A stretch of 36,899 bases of DNA. It comes from an uncultured Saprospiraceae bacterium (GTDB lineage: Bacteria > Bacteroidota > Bacteroidia > Chitinophagales > Saprospiraceae). Below, piece after piece: positions 7,420-15,202 of the stretch. The position numbers and the translations under genes were made by a program. The DNA is taken from assembly GCA_937967615.1 (NCBI GenBank), contig CALCMJ010000158.1, positions 1 through 36,899 on the forward strand, read 5' to 3'. The notes below the pieces were generated by a model. It worked only from the letters and a program-made list of their open reading frames with translations. It did not search any database and was not told where the DNA came from. How positions within the stretch are numbered: the stretch's first letter is position 1; the number at the start of each line of letters is the position of its first letter.

Positions 7420-8853
7420 TTAATCTTTCCAAGGGACTTTATCAACTCTCGAGTACTTTTGTTTAGGTAAATTAAAATACTTAGGATTAAGACCTACGTT
7501 TTGGTAAAATGCTAACATGTCATATTCACGTTCTAAGAATTCCTCTACCTTCTTTCCATCATAATCCACAAAAATAGAAGCATTTTCCATAGTCTTATCC
7601 AATGCAGATAGCATAATTGTCTCGTGAGGAAATTCGTAAGGATACCATAATTTATCCCAATCAAATCTATCAAGTTTTACCAAGGTTTTACTACTTCCTT
7701 TTTCTAACTGAGATGTCATTAATTCCTTTTGTAAAATGTGTCTTTGTTTGAAGAAAGTATGTTTAGAGAAAATTTGGGCGTAACATAAGATGATAAGTGT
7801 ACTTAACATTATAAGACTTAGCTTCTTTGACTTGTTCAATTCTATGGCTTTAATAATTGCTAGTCCCCATATCATACCTAACATAGCAATGTACCCATCT
7901 ATCATTATATATAGATCAGCTCTTAAATAGGAATGCGATAGAATGATTAAAATGATTAACCCAGTCGTAGCTGTCAATAATAAGCTGACGGATAGGAGTT
8001 TCAAATGTCGTATTAGTAATAGAAGAGCAACTATAAAACCTATGAGGGCAATGCTGATATGATTAAATGCATAATCTTGAATAATAGTAAAAACATAATA
8101 ATCTTTTGTATTGGAAAAAACAACTGGAAAGTCCTGGATTAAATTCACTTTATTACTTTCATATCCATCATCCATAACATTTTTGAATCTCAAAAAGAAA
8201 GTAAATAAGACCATTCCGATATGGCCGTAATTCCAAAAATCCAGCCATCTGTTTTTATCAATTACGTTGTACGAGAGCATTGCTAACAGAGGTACAATTA
8301 TTACTGGATGGATAATATAGAGCCAAGCGCAAAAGATAAATACAATGCAAGTTGATATCCATTGATTGTGCCATGAAATTTTATTTTTTTCGATGGAAAT
8401 CCAATTGAATAATGTTGTGCCAACCGCTATAGCAAATGTTATTTCTGTATGACCAGCGTAAAACTTATATCGCATGGTCAGAATTAAAGCCAGAACAAGT
8501 AGAATTCCTCCTTTTGCTGTTTTAAAAACATAAACGTTTATTAGGAATAATAAATAGAACCATATCCCAAAAATCAAGGAATAAGAAGACATTACTGTCT
8601 TTAAGGAAGCGCCCATTTTAATTAACAAGAGGGGCAGCCACTGGGTAAAATAACTAATATGCCTGTTATGTTTGACAAAGACCTCTTCAAAGTTGATCAT
8701 ATGAAAGGTGTAGTACGCTGCATCACTGTTAATAAGCCTTTCTTTATAGAAAATTATAGTGAAAAGGATATATACAACAAAGCTTAGATGGCCTAATAAA
8801 ATTAAGCTTCTATCCATGCTTTTAGAGTATATGTCTTGTTCAATAATTTTCAT
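7420..8853 (-). CDS. Polytopic membrane protein, possible GT-C glycosyltransferase
   Basis: A 477-residue protein with roughly ten transmembrane segments from residue 17 to about 365 and a soluble C-terminal region. Just after the first membrane helix it has NSDAAYY (D44), which resembles the acidic residue of the first extracytoplasmic loop in GT-C enzymes. A weak HTEIT segment lies between later helices. There is no clear family motif beyond that, so the glycosyltransferase reading is inference supported by neighbours: a GT39-like enzyme convergent at 2 bp and a divergent flippase-like gene 69 bp away. It could also be an O-antigen polymerase-like or other membrane protein. Confidence 0.6.
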   Translation of the reverse strand: MKIIEQDIYSKSMDRSLILLGHLSFVVYILFTIIFYKERLINSDAAYYTFHMINFEEVFVKHNRHISYFTQWLPLLLIKMGASLKTVMSSYSLIFGIWFYLLFLINVYVFKTAKGGILLVLALILTMRYKFYAGHTEITFAIAVGTTLFNWISIEKNKISWHNQWISTCIVFIFCAWLYIIHPVIIVPLLAMLSYNVIDKNRWLDFWNYGHIGMVLFTFFLRFKNVMDDGYESNKVNLIQDFPVVFSNTKDYYVFTIIQDYAFNHISIALIGFIVALLLLIRHLKLLSVSLLLTATTGLIILIILSHSYLRADLYIMIDGYIAMLGMIWGLAIIKAIELNKSKKLSLIMLSTLIILCYAQIFSKHTFFKQRHILQKELMTSQLEKGSSKTLVKLDRFDWDKLWYPYEFPHETIMLSALDKTMENASIFVDYDGKKVEEFLEREYDMLAFYQNVGLNPKYFNLPKQKYSRVDKVPWKD

Positions 8854-8922
8854 ACTTTGAATTCCGAATCAATTATAAGAAAAGATATCTTCAATTTAGA
8901 AAGTTGAGTATTATACAGGCAC

Positions 8923-9786
8923 ATGGAAGCAGATATTAATAAGGCAGGGAAGGGGAAAAAGATAGCAATGAATGTATTGAAAATTACGCTTTCAATACTA
9001 GCTGTTTACTTGATTAGCAGAAAAGTAAATTTAAATGAGGTTGCCGTCCATTTTAAAAGTATAAATGTGTTCTACGGGGTACTAGCAATTTTTTCCTTTT
9101 TTATTTCAAAGATAATATCAGCATTTCGATTAAACTCTTATTATAAGACGCAAGACATAATCGTTGATGAAAAAATTAATACCAAATTGTATTTTAATTC
9201 TATGTTTTATAATCTTTTTATACCCTTGGTAGGAGGAGAGGCATATAAGGTAATGTGGTTGAGAAAAAATTATAATGCAGAATATAAATCCTTGATTTGG
9301 AGTGCACTATTGGATAGAGGAAATGGTCTAGTTGCTCTTATTATATTATCTATTCTCTTTTTCAATTTTTATGATAATGGATTTGATTGGAGTGTCTTAA
9401 CATGGGCAATCATTCCAGTAGTTCTATTAGGATCACTTTTTGTCCACAAGCTTTTTTTTAAGAGCTGGTTGCCAGCATTCAATAAGACTACACTATTATC
9501 AATCATAGTTCAGGTTCTGCAAGTAGTTACCATCTTTTTACTCATTAGAGCCATTGGACTAGAGTCAAAGAACCTTGAATATATTTTTATCTTTTTAGTT
9601 TCCTCTTTCGCATATATACTTCCTTTTTTAGGTGCCAGAGAGTTAGCATTCGTTTATGGAGCAGAATATCTGCAACTAGACAATGAGATTTCATTGACTC
9701 TAAGTTTGCTTTTTTATCTAGTCATTGCGTTTAATTCTTTACTAGGCGCAATCTTCTTTTTCATTCCAATTCAAAAACAAAAATAA
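8923..9786 (+). CDS. Flippase-like / lysylphosphatidylglycerol synthase TM-domain protein
   Basis: A 287-residue integral membrane protein of the YbhN/AglD2-type family (LPG_synthase_TM). After a basic N-terminus it has a first helix (residues 17-32) and several further helices. The family's central motif is visible as LFIPLVGGEAYKVMWLRKN at about residues 98-116, followed by ALLDRGNGL. Stand-alone members lack the catalytic acyl-tRNA domain of MprF and are thought to move or help process lipid-linked molecules. The gene diverges from the polytopic protein at 7420 and lies 2 bases ahead of an AhpD-like gene, with which it is probably co-expressed. The substrate is unknown. Confidence 0.8.
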   Translation: MEADINKAGKGKKIAMNVLKITLSILAVYLISRKVNLNEVAVHFKSINVFYGVLAIFSFFISKIISAFRLNSYYKTQDIIVDEKINTKLYFNSMFYNLFIPLVGGEAYKVMWLRKNYNAEYKSLIWSALLDRGNGLVALIILSILFFNFYDNGFDWSVLTWAIIPVVLLGSLFVHKLFFKSWLPAFNKTTLLSIIVQVLQVVTIFLLIRAIGLESKNLEYIFIFLVSSFAYILPFLGARELAFVYGAEYLQLDNEISLTLSLLFYLVIAFNSLLGAIFFFIPIQKQK

Positions 9787-9788
9787 AT

Positions 9789-10133
9789 ATGTCACAAGTA
9801 AATGAATTTAATAGTTACCGAGAGAAAATGAACGAACGTATTCTCTCCCAAGACAATAAGGTGCTAAAACGTTTCTTTAGCCTTGATAATCAAGCATACC
9901 AAGCAGGTGCTTTGGATGTAAAAACAAAAGAACTGCTAGGCCTTGTAGCGTCAATGGTTTTGCGTTGCGACGATTGCATTAAGTATCATTTAGGAACAAG
10001 CTATGAAATTGGAGTTTCAAAAGATGAAATGTTCGAAGTACTTTCTATTGCCAATCTGGTAGGAGGTTCAATCTGCATCCCACATACGCGCAGAGCTGTT
10101 GAATATTGGGAAGAACTTGAATCAATCAGCTAA
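9789..10133 (+). CDS. Carboxymuconolactone decarboxylase / AhpD-like protein
   Basis: A 114-residue cytosolic protein with the AhpD core. E48 is followed by C60-x-x-C63-x3-H67, the Glu/CxxC/His arrangement used by AhpD-type peroxidase-reductases for proton relay and disulfide chemistry. The length matches single-domain CMD proteins, which form trimers or hexamers. It starts 2 bases after the flippase-like gene and its end overlaps the convergent GT2 gene by 8 bases. A role in thiol-dependent redox reactions is likelier than ring decarboxylation because of the CxxC. Why it sits inside a glycan cluster is unclear. Confidence 0.88.
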   Translation: MSQVNEFNSYREKMNERILSQDNKVLKRFFSLDNQAYQAGALDVKTKELLGLVASMVLRCDDCIKYHLGTSYEIGVSKDEMFEVLSIANLVGGSICIPHTRRAVEYWEELESIS

Positions 10134-10854
10134 ATAGTATTTTAGCGAAGGACCATGATTCATTTACTAGTAGCTTGAGACTTACTTCTGATAGCTGAAT
10201 GCCTTTTCTCAGGTCTACTAGGACTGGGTTCACCTTAATGTGCTTTAATCTATTGACTTTTCTCAAGAATTCTAAGTCCACAAGAAATCTGTTAGTTTTA
10301 GTTTCTAGGAATATTGGTTGAATATCTTTTTGGAATGCCTTTAAGCCACATTGGGTGTCATATGCTGGGAGCCTAAGCACAGTTTTAATTGTAGTTTTAA
10401 GTATGCTAGAAATCCATGCTCTATTTTTTGGAATTGATTCGTAATATGTCTTGTTCCGTTTACCTACTGCAATAGAACAATCTGTTTCCTGAACGTTTTT
10501 AATAATTTGCTTCATCGATTCTAAAGTATAAGGAAAGTCAATATCCGTATATAGAATTATTTCTGATTTTGCGATGTGAACTCCTGTTCTTAGAGCAGCA
10601 CCTTTTCCTCTATTTTTTTTGTGCTTAAGAAAGCTTAAGTTTTTTATGTTTTGTTGAAGAAAATTAATTTTTGGTTGGAGAGATTCAGCAGAACCATCAT
10701 CAACAATAATTAAATTCAAACTATAATCTTTTAATTCTGCATTTAATGCATTAAATCTCTCCAGTACTGTTTTTTCCCAGTCAGAAACAGGATTATAGGC
10801 GGGTAATATTATATCTAATGTATTCAGTCTTATTTTATTTGGATTGAATAACAC
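10126..10854 (-). CDS. Family 2 glycosyltransferase (dolichyl-phosphate glucosyltransferase-like)
   Basis: A 242-residue GT-A enzyme. It has the usual start DIILPAYNP, the nucleotide-binding VDDGS (D52-D53), the NRGKGAALRTG segment (residues 81-91) and the metal-binding DID at 104-106. QCGLKAF further on is typical of polyprenyl-phosphate hexose synthases. It should load a sugar onto undecaprenyl phosphate at the cytosolic face, which would supply the GT39-like enzyme nearby. There are no C-terminal membrane helices. The only reasonable start is GTG at 10854, and it lies inside a perfect 22-bp palindrome (10847-10868). The 3' end overlaps the AhpD-like gene. Confidence 0.85.
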   Translation of the reverse strand: MLFNPNKIRLNTLDIILPAYNPVSDWEKTVLERFNALNAELKDYSLNLIIVDDGSAESLQPKINFLQQNIKNLSFLKHKKNRGKGAALRTGVHIAKSEIILYTDIDFPYTLESMKQIIKNVQETDCSIAVGKRNKTYYESIPKNRAWISSILKTTIKTVLRLPAYDTQCGLKAFQKDIQPIFLETKTNRFLVDLEFLRKVNRLKHIKVNPVLVDLRKGIQLSEVSLKLLVNESWSFAKILFS

Positions 10855-10868
10855 AATGTTGTGTTATT
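10847..10868. promoter_or_regulatory. 22-bp palindrome across the GT2 start codon
   Basis: Perfect 10-bp arms (AATAACACAA 10847-10856 and TTGTGTTATT 10859-10868) with a TG centre. The GTG start of the minus-strand GT2 gene lies inside it. It also lies 49 bases upstream of the plus-strand -7 motif at 10917. It could be a protein-binding operator, or an mRNA hairpin hiding the start codon, although a 2-base loop favours DNA-level recognition. Confidence 0.5.
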
Positions 10869-10916
10869 GATACTTACTTTAACAAATACTGGAATTTATA
10901 TATAACAGAATATAAC

Positions 10917-10924
10917 TATATTTG
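10917..10924 (+). promoter_or_regulatory. Bacteroidota -7 promoter element (TATATTTG)
   Basis: Perfect match to TAnnTTTG, the -7 element read by Bacteroidota primary sigma factors. It lies 17 bases before the ATG at 10942. A -33 TTTG is only partly matched (TTTA at 10895-10898). The position would give a short leader and supports the ATG rather than the upstream TTG as the start of the barrel gene. Confidence 0.55.
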
Positions 10925-10941
10925 ATGATAAATTGAGAGTG

Positions 10942-11871
10942 ATGAAACATAGAATCAAGATAAATTTATTATTAGTATTCCTAGCATTTTCTACGCTTGG
11001 AATAAGTCAAACACATGAATTTTCTGGACTGCTTGGATTTTCCAGTTATGAGGGAGATATCAATAAACGCGATTTATTCTTACCACAAGAATCTCATTTT
11101 TCTTTTGGGCTCCAATACAAAAAGTATCTCAATAAAAATTTTTACGGAAGTTTAAATTTTCATTACGGTGCTATTTCGGGAGATGATAGGAATTTTGAGG
11201 ATAGAGCACAGTGGAATAGAGTTTTGAGTTTTTCAAGTCCAGTTACAGAATTGTCCGTTCAATTTGAATGGCTTTTAAATGGAAGAGAAGTGATGTACGT
11301 TTATGATATTGAAGGAACTAAGCACAAGTGGAATGCAATAGATTCTCTTTCTACAGTGTATAACAAGTCAGGTGAAAAATTAGATCGCTTTGGAAATTTC
11401 TTTGCGGATAGAGACAAAGACGGAAATTTGCGCGTGAAAGACCCAGATGGGAATATCACAATTTATAATCGAAATTTTGAAATCTTAGAAGAAATTTACC
11501 CTAAACGATTCACGCCATATATTTTAGTAGGACTAGGCTTTTCGTTTTTTAGTCCAGAAACGGATGGCTTAGTTAGTGAAGGTGATAATATAGATCCAGA
11601 AACGCTACCCAATGTTTATAAGAACACGCATTTTACAGTGCCAATTGGCGGTGGGCTTAGATATGATTTTAGTCCAAGGCATGCAATAAGTCTAGAGGCT
11701 GCTTATCGCTATCCATTTACAGATTATATTGATGGAATATCTGATTCAAGAGACCCGGATGATAATGATTGGTACTTAATAGCTGGCTTAAGGTACAGCT
11801 ACAAAATGGGCTTCAAGAAGAAGTACATGCATGAGGATTTAGAAATTATGGAACAATTTAGACGTCGCTAG
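10942..11871 (+). CDS. PorG/DUF6089-like outer-membrane beta-barrel protein
   Basis: A 309-residue protein. The chosen ATG gives a clean Sec signal peptide (basic start, hydrophobic core, cleavage near SQ at about residues 22-23). A TTG at 10933 would only add three residues. The mature protein opens with GLLGFSSYEGDI, the DUF6089 hallmark of a Gly/Tyr strand followed by GD, then alternating beta strands. A central loop (about residues 130-180) is rich in Asp and Gly repeats (DRDKDGNLRVKDPDGN). It ends with a typical barrel strand region (YLIAGLRYSYKMGF) and a short basic tail. PorG, a T9SS component, belongs to this family, and T9SS cargo is encoded here. Whether this copy is PorG itself or a paralogue is uncertain. 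Confidence 0.75.
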   Translation: MKHRIKINLLLVFLAFSTLGISQTHEFSGLLGFSSYEGDINKRDLFLPQESHFSFGLQYKKYLNKNFYGSLNFHYGAISGDDRNFEDRAQWNRVLSFSSPVTELSVQFEWLLNGREVMYVYDIEGTKHKWNAIDSLSTVYNKSGEKLDRFGNFFADRDKDGNLRVKDPDGNITIYNRNFEILEEIYPKRFTPYILVGLGFSFFSPETDGLVSEGDNIDPETLPNVYKNTHFTVPIGGGLRYDFSPRHAISLEAAYRYPFTDYIDGISDSRDPDDNDWYLIAGLRYSYKMGFKKKYMHEDLEIMEQFRRR

Positions 11872-12392
11872 GATTTAGATTTCAGTATTGAGTTTTTAAT
11901 ATGTCCTAGGTGGTGTTTTCCATGCCATGCATAAACTGCCAATGTTTTATCTAATTGCCATCGTCGGCTAGTTTCTGGATGAAAGAAACCTTTCTGAAAA
12001 TCTTCGGCACTCATATTTTTTAATACTGTTGTTAAACGTGCATGCAAAGCTTCAATGAGTTTCAGTGACAAGTTGATATCACCATACTTTGCTTCTTGTT
12101 CTTTTGCCCATACCTTCTCATCGTACGCTTTTATTGTTGGTTCATCTTCAGTTAAGCTCCATTTAAATCTTAGGTAACTGTTCATATGTGAATCCGCAAG
12201 GTGGTGCACAACTTGGCGTGCTGTCCATCCTCCATCTCTATATGGAGTATCTAAAGCGATTTCGCTTACAGAAGAACAAATTTCATTTAATTGCGAGGGT
12301 AATTGGGCAATATCTTGAATCCATGTATGAATGACGTCAGTGTTTATTTCTTTGGCCAATTCAAATTTCCCGATTGGATATCTTTCATCCAT
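11868..12392 (-). CDS. YfiT/DinB-family putative metal-dependent hydrolase or thiol transferase
   Basis: A 174-residue four-helix-bundle protein of the DinB superfamily, YfiT branch. Metal-binding histidines are visible in VVHHLADSH (63-64) and in WHGKHHLGHI (157-164). The surrounding sequence, including ADSHMNSYLRFKWSL, closely resembles YfiT. The Bacillus relative uses a divalent metal and has been linked to bacillithiol S-transfer. Some Bacteroidota make bacillithiol, so the same role is possible here but not shown. The gene converges with the PorG-like barrel gene, overlapping it by four bases at the stops. Confidence 0.85.
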   Translation of the reverse strand: MDERYPIGKFELAKEINTDVIHTWIQDIAQLPSQLNEICSSVSEIALDTPYRDGGWTARQVVHHLADSHMNSYLRFKWSLTEDEPTIKAYDEKVWAKEQEAKYGDINLSLKLIEALHARLTTVLKNMSAEDFQKGFFHPETSRRWQLDKTLAVYAWHGKHHLGHIKNSILKSKS

Positions 12393-12467
12393 ATTTCCTT
12401 TTTTAGATTATTTAGGGTCTAAATTCTAGGGTTTCCCCTGAATTTCTGGAAAAAACCCATTTTATTT

Positions 12468-12493
12468 TAAGAAACAGTATTAAGAAACAGTAT
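12468..12493. repeat. 13-bp perfect tandem duplication
   Basis: TAAGAAACAGTAT occurs twice head to tail (12468-12480 and 12481-12493), 33 bases ahead of the start at 12526. It may be a slippage event or paired regulator half-sites in the promoter region of the DUF1800 cluster. Confidence 0.6.
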
Positions 12494-12525
12494 CTTATCA
12501 ATGAGTGGAACAAATTTACAATTTT

Positions 12526-13275
12526 ATGTCTCAAAGGTTTTACATTATCTTAGTATTCGTTGTGTTTACTTGTATGGGTCTTCACTCGCAGTGTTTTCCA
12601 GATCGTCACAACACTAGTCCTGATGAAGCGTGGTTATCATGTCTTCCTAGCACAAGTCCAAATCCAGAAAGAGGAGTATCCCATTGGATCATGTATGACT
12701 TAAGTCAAATTCAAGAGTTAGGTGAAACCATATTTTGGAATTATAATACTCCGGGAAATCTATCTAATGGAATACAAGAACTTACTTTGGATATATCAGT
12801 AGATGGTTTGAATTGGGAAAATGCTGGAAGTTTTACCCTAGACGAACCCGTTGGGACATCGTTTTATGAAGGTGATGTGGGGCCTGACCTAAGTGGCTCA
12901 AGTGCAAGATTTATTTTACTTACTGCGCTATCCAACTATGGTGGAGATTGTTTTGGTTTAGCTGAAATTAAAATAGGTGTTGGAGATTTAGTATCAAATA
13001 TTGCAGAGGAAGAAATTGATAAGCTTTCATTAAAAGTTTCTCCAAACCCAGCACGTGATTTTATTCAGTTAGATATAGGTAGCAATTCAGAAGTTGAGTG
13101 CATTTTAACGATTACAAATAGTTTAGGGCAGCAAATGTTAACAAAAGAAAGGAAGATTCCTAGTAGTTCTTTCAGGGAATATATAGATATTAGTGTATTC
13201 GTTTCAGGGGTATACCTAATATCCATTCAGAATAGTACAAGCATTTCCACCATTGAATTGATTATTACAAAATGA
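12526..13275 (+). CDS. Secreted discoidin-like protein with T9SS type A sorting domain
   Basis: A 249-residue protein from the ATG at 12526. A GTG seven codons earlier is possible but spoils the signal peptide, which here runs to about residue 21 (LHSQ). Residues about 22-155 form a beta-sandwich resembling F5/8-type C (discoidin) domains: CFPDRHN, a SHWIMYDL strand, WNYN, DISVDGLNWENAG, then CFGLAEIKI. Such domains usually bind glycans or lipids. Residues about 170-249 are a T9SS sorting domain with VSPNPARDF and GVYLISI. It opens the DUF1800/DUF1501 cluster and is translationally coupled to the next gene (ATGA overlap). A close paralogue without the T9SS tail lies at 18426. Ligand and function are unknown. 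Confidence 0.8.
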   Translation: MSQRFYIILVFVVFTCMGLHSQCFPDRHNTSPDEAWLSCLPSTSPNPERGVSHWIMYDLSQIQELGETIFWNYNTPGNLSNGIQELTLDISVDGLNWENAGSFTLDEPVGTSFYEGDVGPDLSGSSARFILLTALSNYGGDCFGLAEIKIGVGDLVSNIAEEEIDKLSLKVSPNPARDFIQLDIGSNSEVECILTITNSLGQQMLTKERKIPSSSFREYIDISVFVSGVYLISIQNSTSISTIELIITK

Positions 13276-15080
13276 GAAACATGAGAATAATATGTTGCTT
13301 TTTACTTGCTCTTTTGGGATTGCAACTCAATTCGCAGATTTATACTGACTATTTGGGAGCAGGTCATTCAGAAGGAATGACAGTGACTTCGAGTGACGAA
13401 TCTGCCAATGGCGGGTCCATAAATACTGTAAATGGTGTAGGATTAGATGCAAAAATGTTTGAAGCTTCCCGGTTTATAGCACAAGCTTCTTTTGGAGGAT
13501 CAAAAGTAGAAATTGAAGACTTAGCTCTTACACTCGATTTTGAAGCTTGGATTGATGAACAATTTGCATTGCCTCAAACGGATTTTTTATTGACTACAGA
13601 AGAAGTTTGGGATACGGTTTTGTTTCACAGACTTGCAAATGGTTATGACCCAGCGGATGTTTCTGTTCATGGGCCCAATCATGTAGTATGGAATTACAGC
13701 TGGTGGCAGGCTCTGATGGATGGCGATGACCAATTAAGACAAAAAGTAGCGTATGCCTTAAGCCAAATTCTTGTAATTTCTAATGAATCTGATTTAAGAG
13801 CATATGGTTTTGCAGTTGCATCGTACTACGACCTCTTAATGGATAATGCTTTTGGAAATTTTGAGGATCTACTCTTAGACGTGACACTTAGTGTGCCGAT
13901 GGGCTTTTATCTAAGTCACCTCAATAACCCGAAAGAGGACCTAGAAGAAAACATTCATCCAGACCAAAATTACGCTAGAGAGATTATGCAATTGTTTACA
14001 ATAGGTCTCTATGAGTTGAACAATGACGGAAGTAGAAAAAAGGATGGCAATGGCGACGATATACCTACTTATGACAATAGTGACATTGTAGAACTTGCAA
14101 ATGTCTTTACTGGTTTGGGACCAGGAGGAATCATGGATTTTGTTACATGGACAGATGTTCCACAATTTGGGATGAATATATACGGTATAGACAAGACGAT
14201 TCCAATGGTGATGTATGAGAACTTTCATGAAACTAAAGAGAAAGTGATTTTTGGAGGTGATTTAACTATACCAGCGAATCAAGCAGGAATGACTGACATT
14301 GAACAAACCGTGAATTATTTATTTAATCATGCGAATACGGGTCCTTTTATCAGCAGATTTTTAATACAGCGTTTGATTAAATCAAATCCAACTCCAGGCT
14401 ACATATCACGAGTTGCTGATGTTTTTAATAATGATGGGAACGGAGTAAGAGGAGATATGAAGGCAGTTATTAAAGCAATTTTGCTAGATGAAGAGGCGAG
14501 AGAATGCGCTCCAATGCAAGATGAATTTGCACCAAGATTACGGGAACCTGTGACTAAATATGTACATATTTCAAAAGCGCTTGCCTTAAATAGTCCTTTT
14601 GGTAGATATTGGAACAGTAGTATTAGTTTCTTAGATAATACTAAACAGATGACTTTATACGCACCAACGGTCTTTAACTTTTACTTACCTGATTATCATC
14701 CAGTAGGCTTATTGTCAGATAATGATTATAACGCACCGGAATTTTTCATACATAATACTTCTACAGCGACAGGATATATTAATCAGGTTTACACTTGGAC
14801 TATCTGGGATAACTACTTGTATAGTTGGGAAGATGCCTATGGGGATATTGATGTGGACCTTATAACAGATGAGTTACATCCCTTCGCATATGAACCAGAA
14901 AAGTTAATAAACGAATTAGATATTAGATATACACATGGTCAATTAACGGATGAAACCAGATCGATTTTAAGGACTGCTATTGAAGGCGTTCCACTATCAT
15001 GGTCAGATGTTGAATGGAAGAGGACTCGTTTAGCCCTCTATTTGTTGTTTATTTCACCAGACTATAACATAATGCGTTAG
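13272..15080 (+). CDS. DUF1800 family secreted protein (paralogue 1)
   Basis: A 602-residue protein with a Sec signal peptide ending near residue 22 (NSQ). A short N-terminal motif follows (GAGHSEGMTVTSS), shared with the two paralogues. Then come the DUF1800 blocks: FEASRFIAQASFG, LRQKVAYALSQILV, HPDQNYARE (229-237) leading into IMQLFTIGLYELN, VFTGLG, and LRQ/R-rich C-terminal helices ending NIMR. There is no T9SS tail or membrane helix, so a periplasmic or otherwise secreted location is likely. The DUF1800 family has no established reaction and is commonly encoded next to DUF1501 proteins, as here. The start codon overlaps the stop of the discoidin-like gene by four bases, strong evidence for a shared transcript. 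Confidence 0.88.
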   Translation: MRNMRIICCFLLALLGLQLNSQIYTDYLGAGHSEGMTVTSSDESANGGSINTVNGVGLDAKMFEASRFIAQASFGGSKVEIEDLALTLDFEAWIDEQFALPQTDFLLTTEEVWDTVLFHRLANGYDPADVSVHGPNHVVWNYSWWQALMDGDDQLRQKVAYALSQILVISNESDLRAYGFAVASYYDLLMDNAFGNFEDLLLDVTLSVPMGFYLSHLNNPKEDLEENIHPDQNYAREIMQLFTIGLYELNNDGSRKKDGNGDDIPTYDNSDIVELANVFTGLGPGGIMDFVTWTDVPQFGMNIYGIDKTIPMVMYENFHETKEKVIFGGDLTIPANQAGMTDIEQTVNYLFNHANTGPFISRFLIQRLIKSNPTPGYISRVADVFNNDGNGVRGDMKAVIKAILLDEEARECAPMQDEFAPRLREPVTKYVHISKALALNSPFGRYWNSSISFLDNTKQMTLYAPTVFNFYLPDYHPVGLLSDNDYNAPEFFIHNTSTATGYINQVYTWTIWDNYLYSWEDAYGDIDVDLITDELHPFAYEPEKLINELDIRYTHGQLTDETRSILRTAIEGVPLSWSDVEWKRTRLALYLLFISPDYNIMR

Positions 15081-15093
15081 AAAAAAACAAAAA

Positions 15094-15121
15094 GAAAGAA
15101 TACGTTAAATTCAATTCTTTC
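15094..15121. other. Intergenic hairpin between DUF1800 genes 1 and 2
   Basis: Perfect 8-bp stem GAAAGAAT (15094-15101) / ATTCTTTC (15114-15121) with a 12-base loop, 14 bases after the stop of the first DUF1800 gene. No T-run follows, so it is more likely an RNA-processing or stability hairpin than a full terminator. Confidence 0.4.
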
Positions 15122-15202
15122 AGGGTATCTACTGATAAAAGAGTGCCTTAAACTTTTTATTTTGTGAGACATTCTTGCAAACTCAGACTAAAAGACATCT
15201 AT

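Noticed and set aside
13941-14228. Minus-strand reading frame inside DUF1800 gene 1
   Set aside because: It lies fully inside a well-supported gene, has no family features, and repeats the antisense of conserved blocks.
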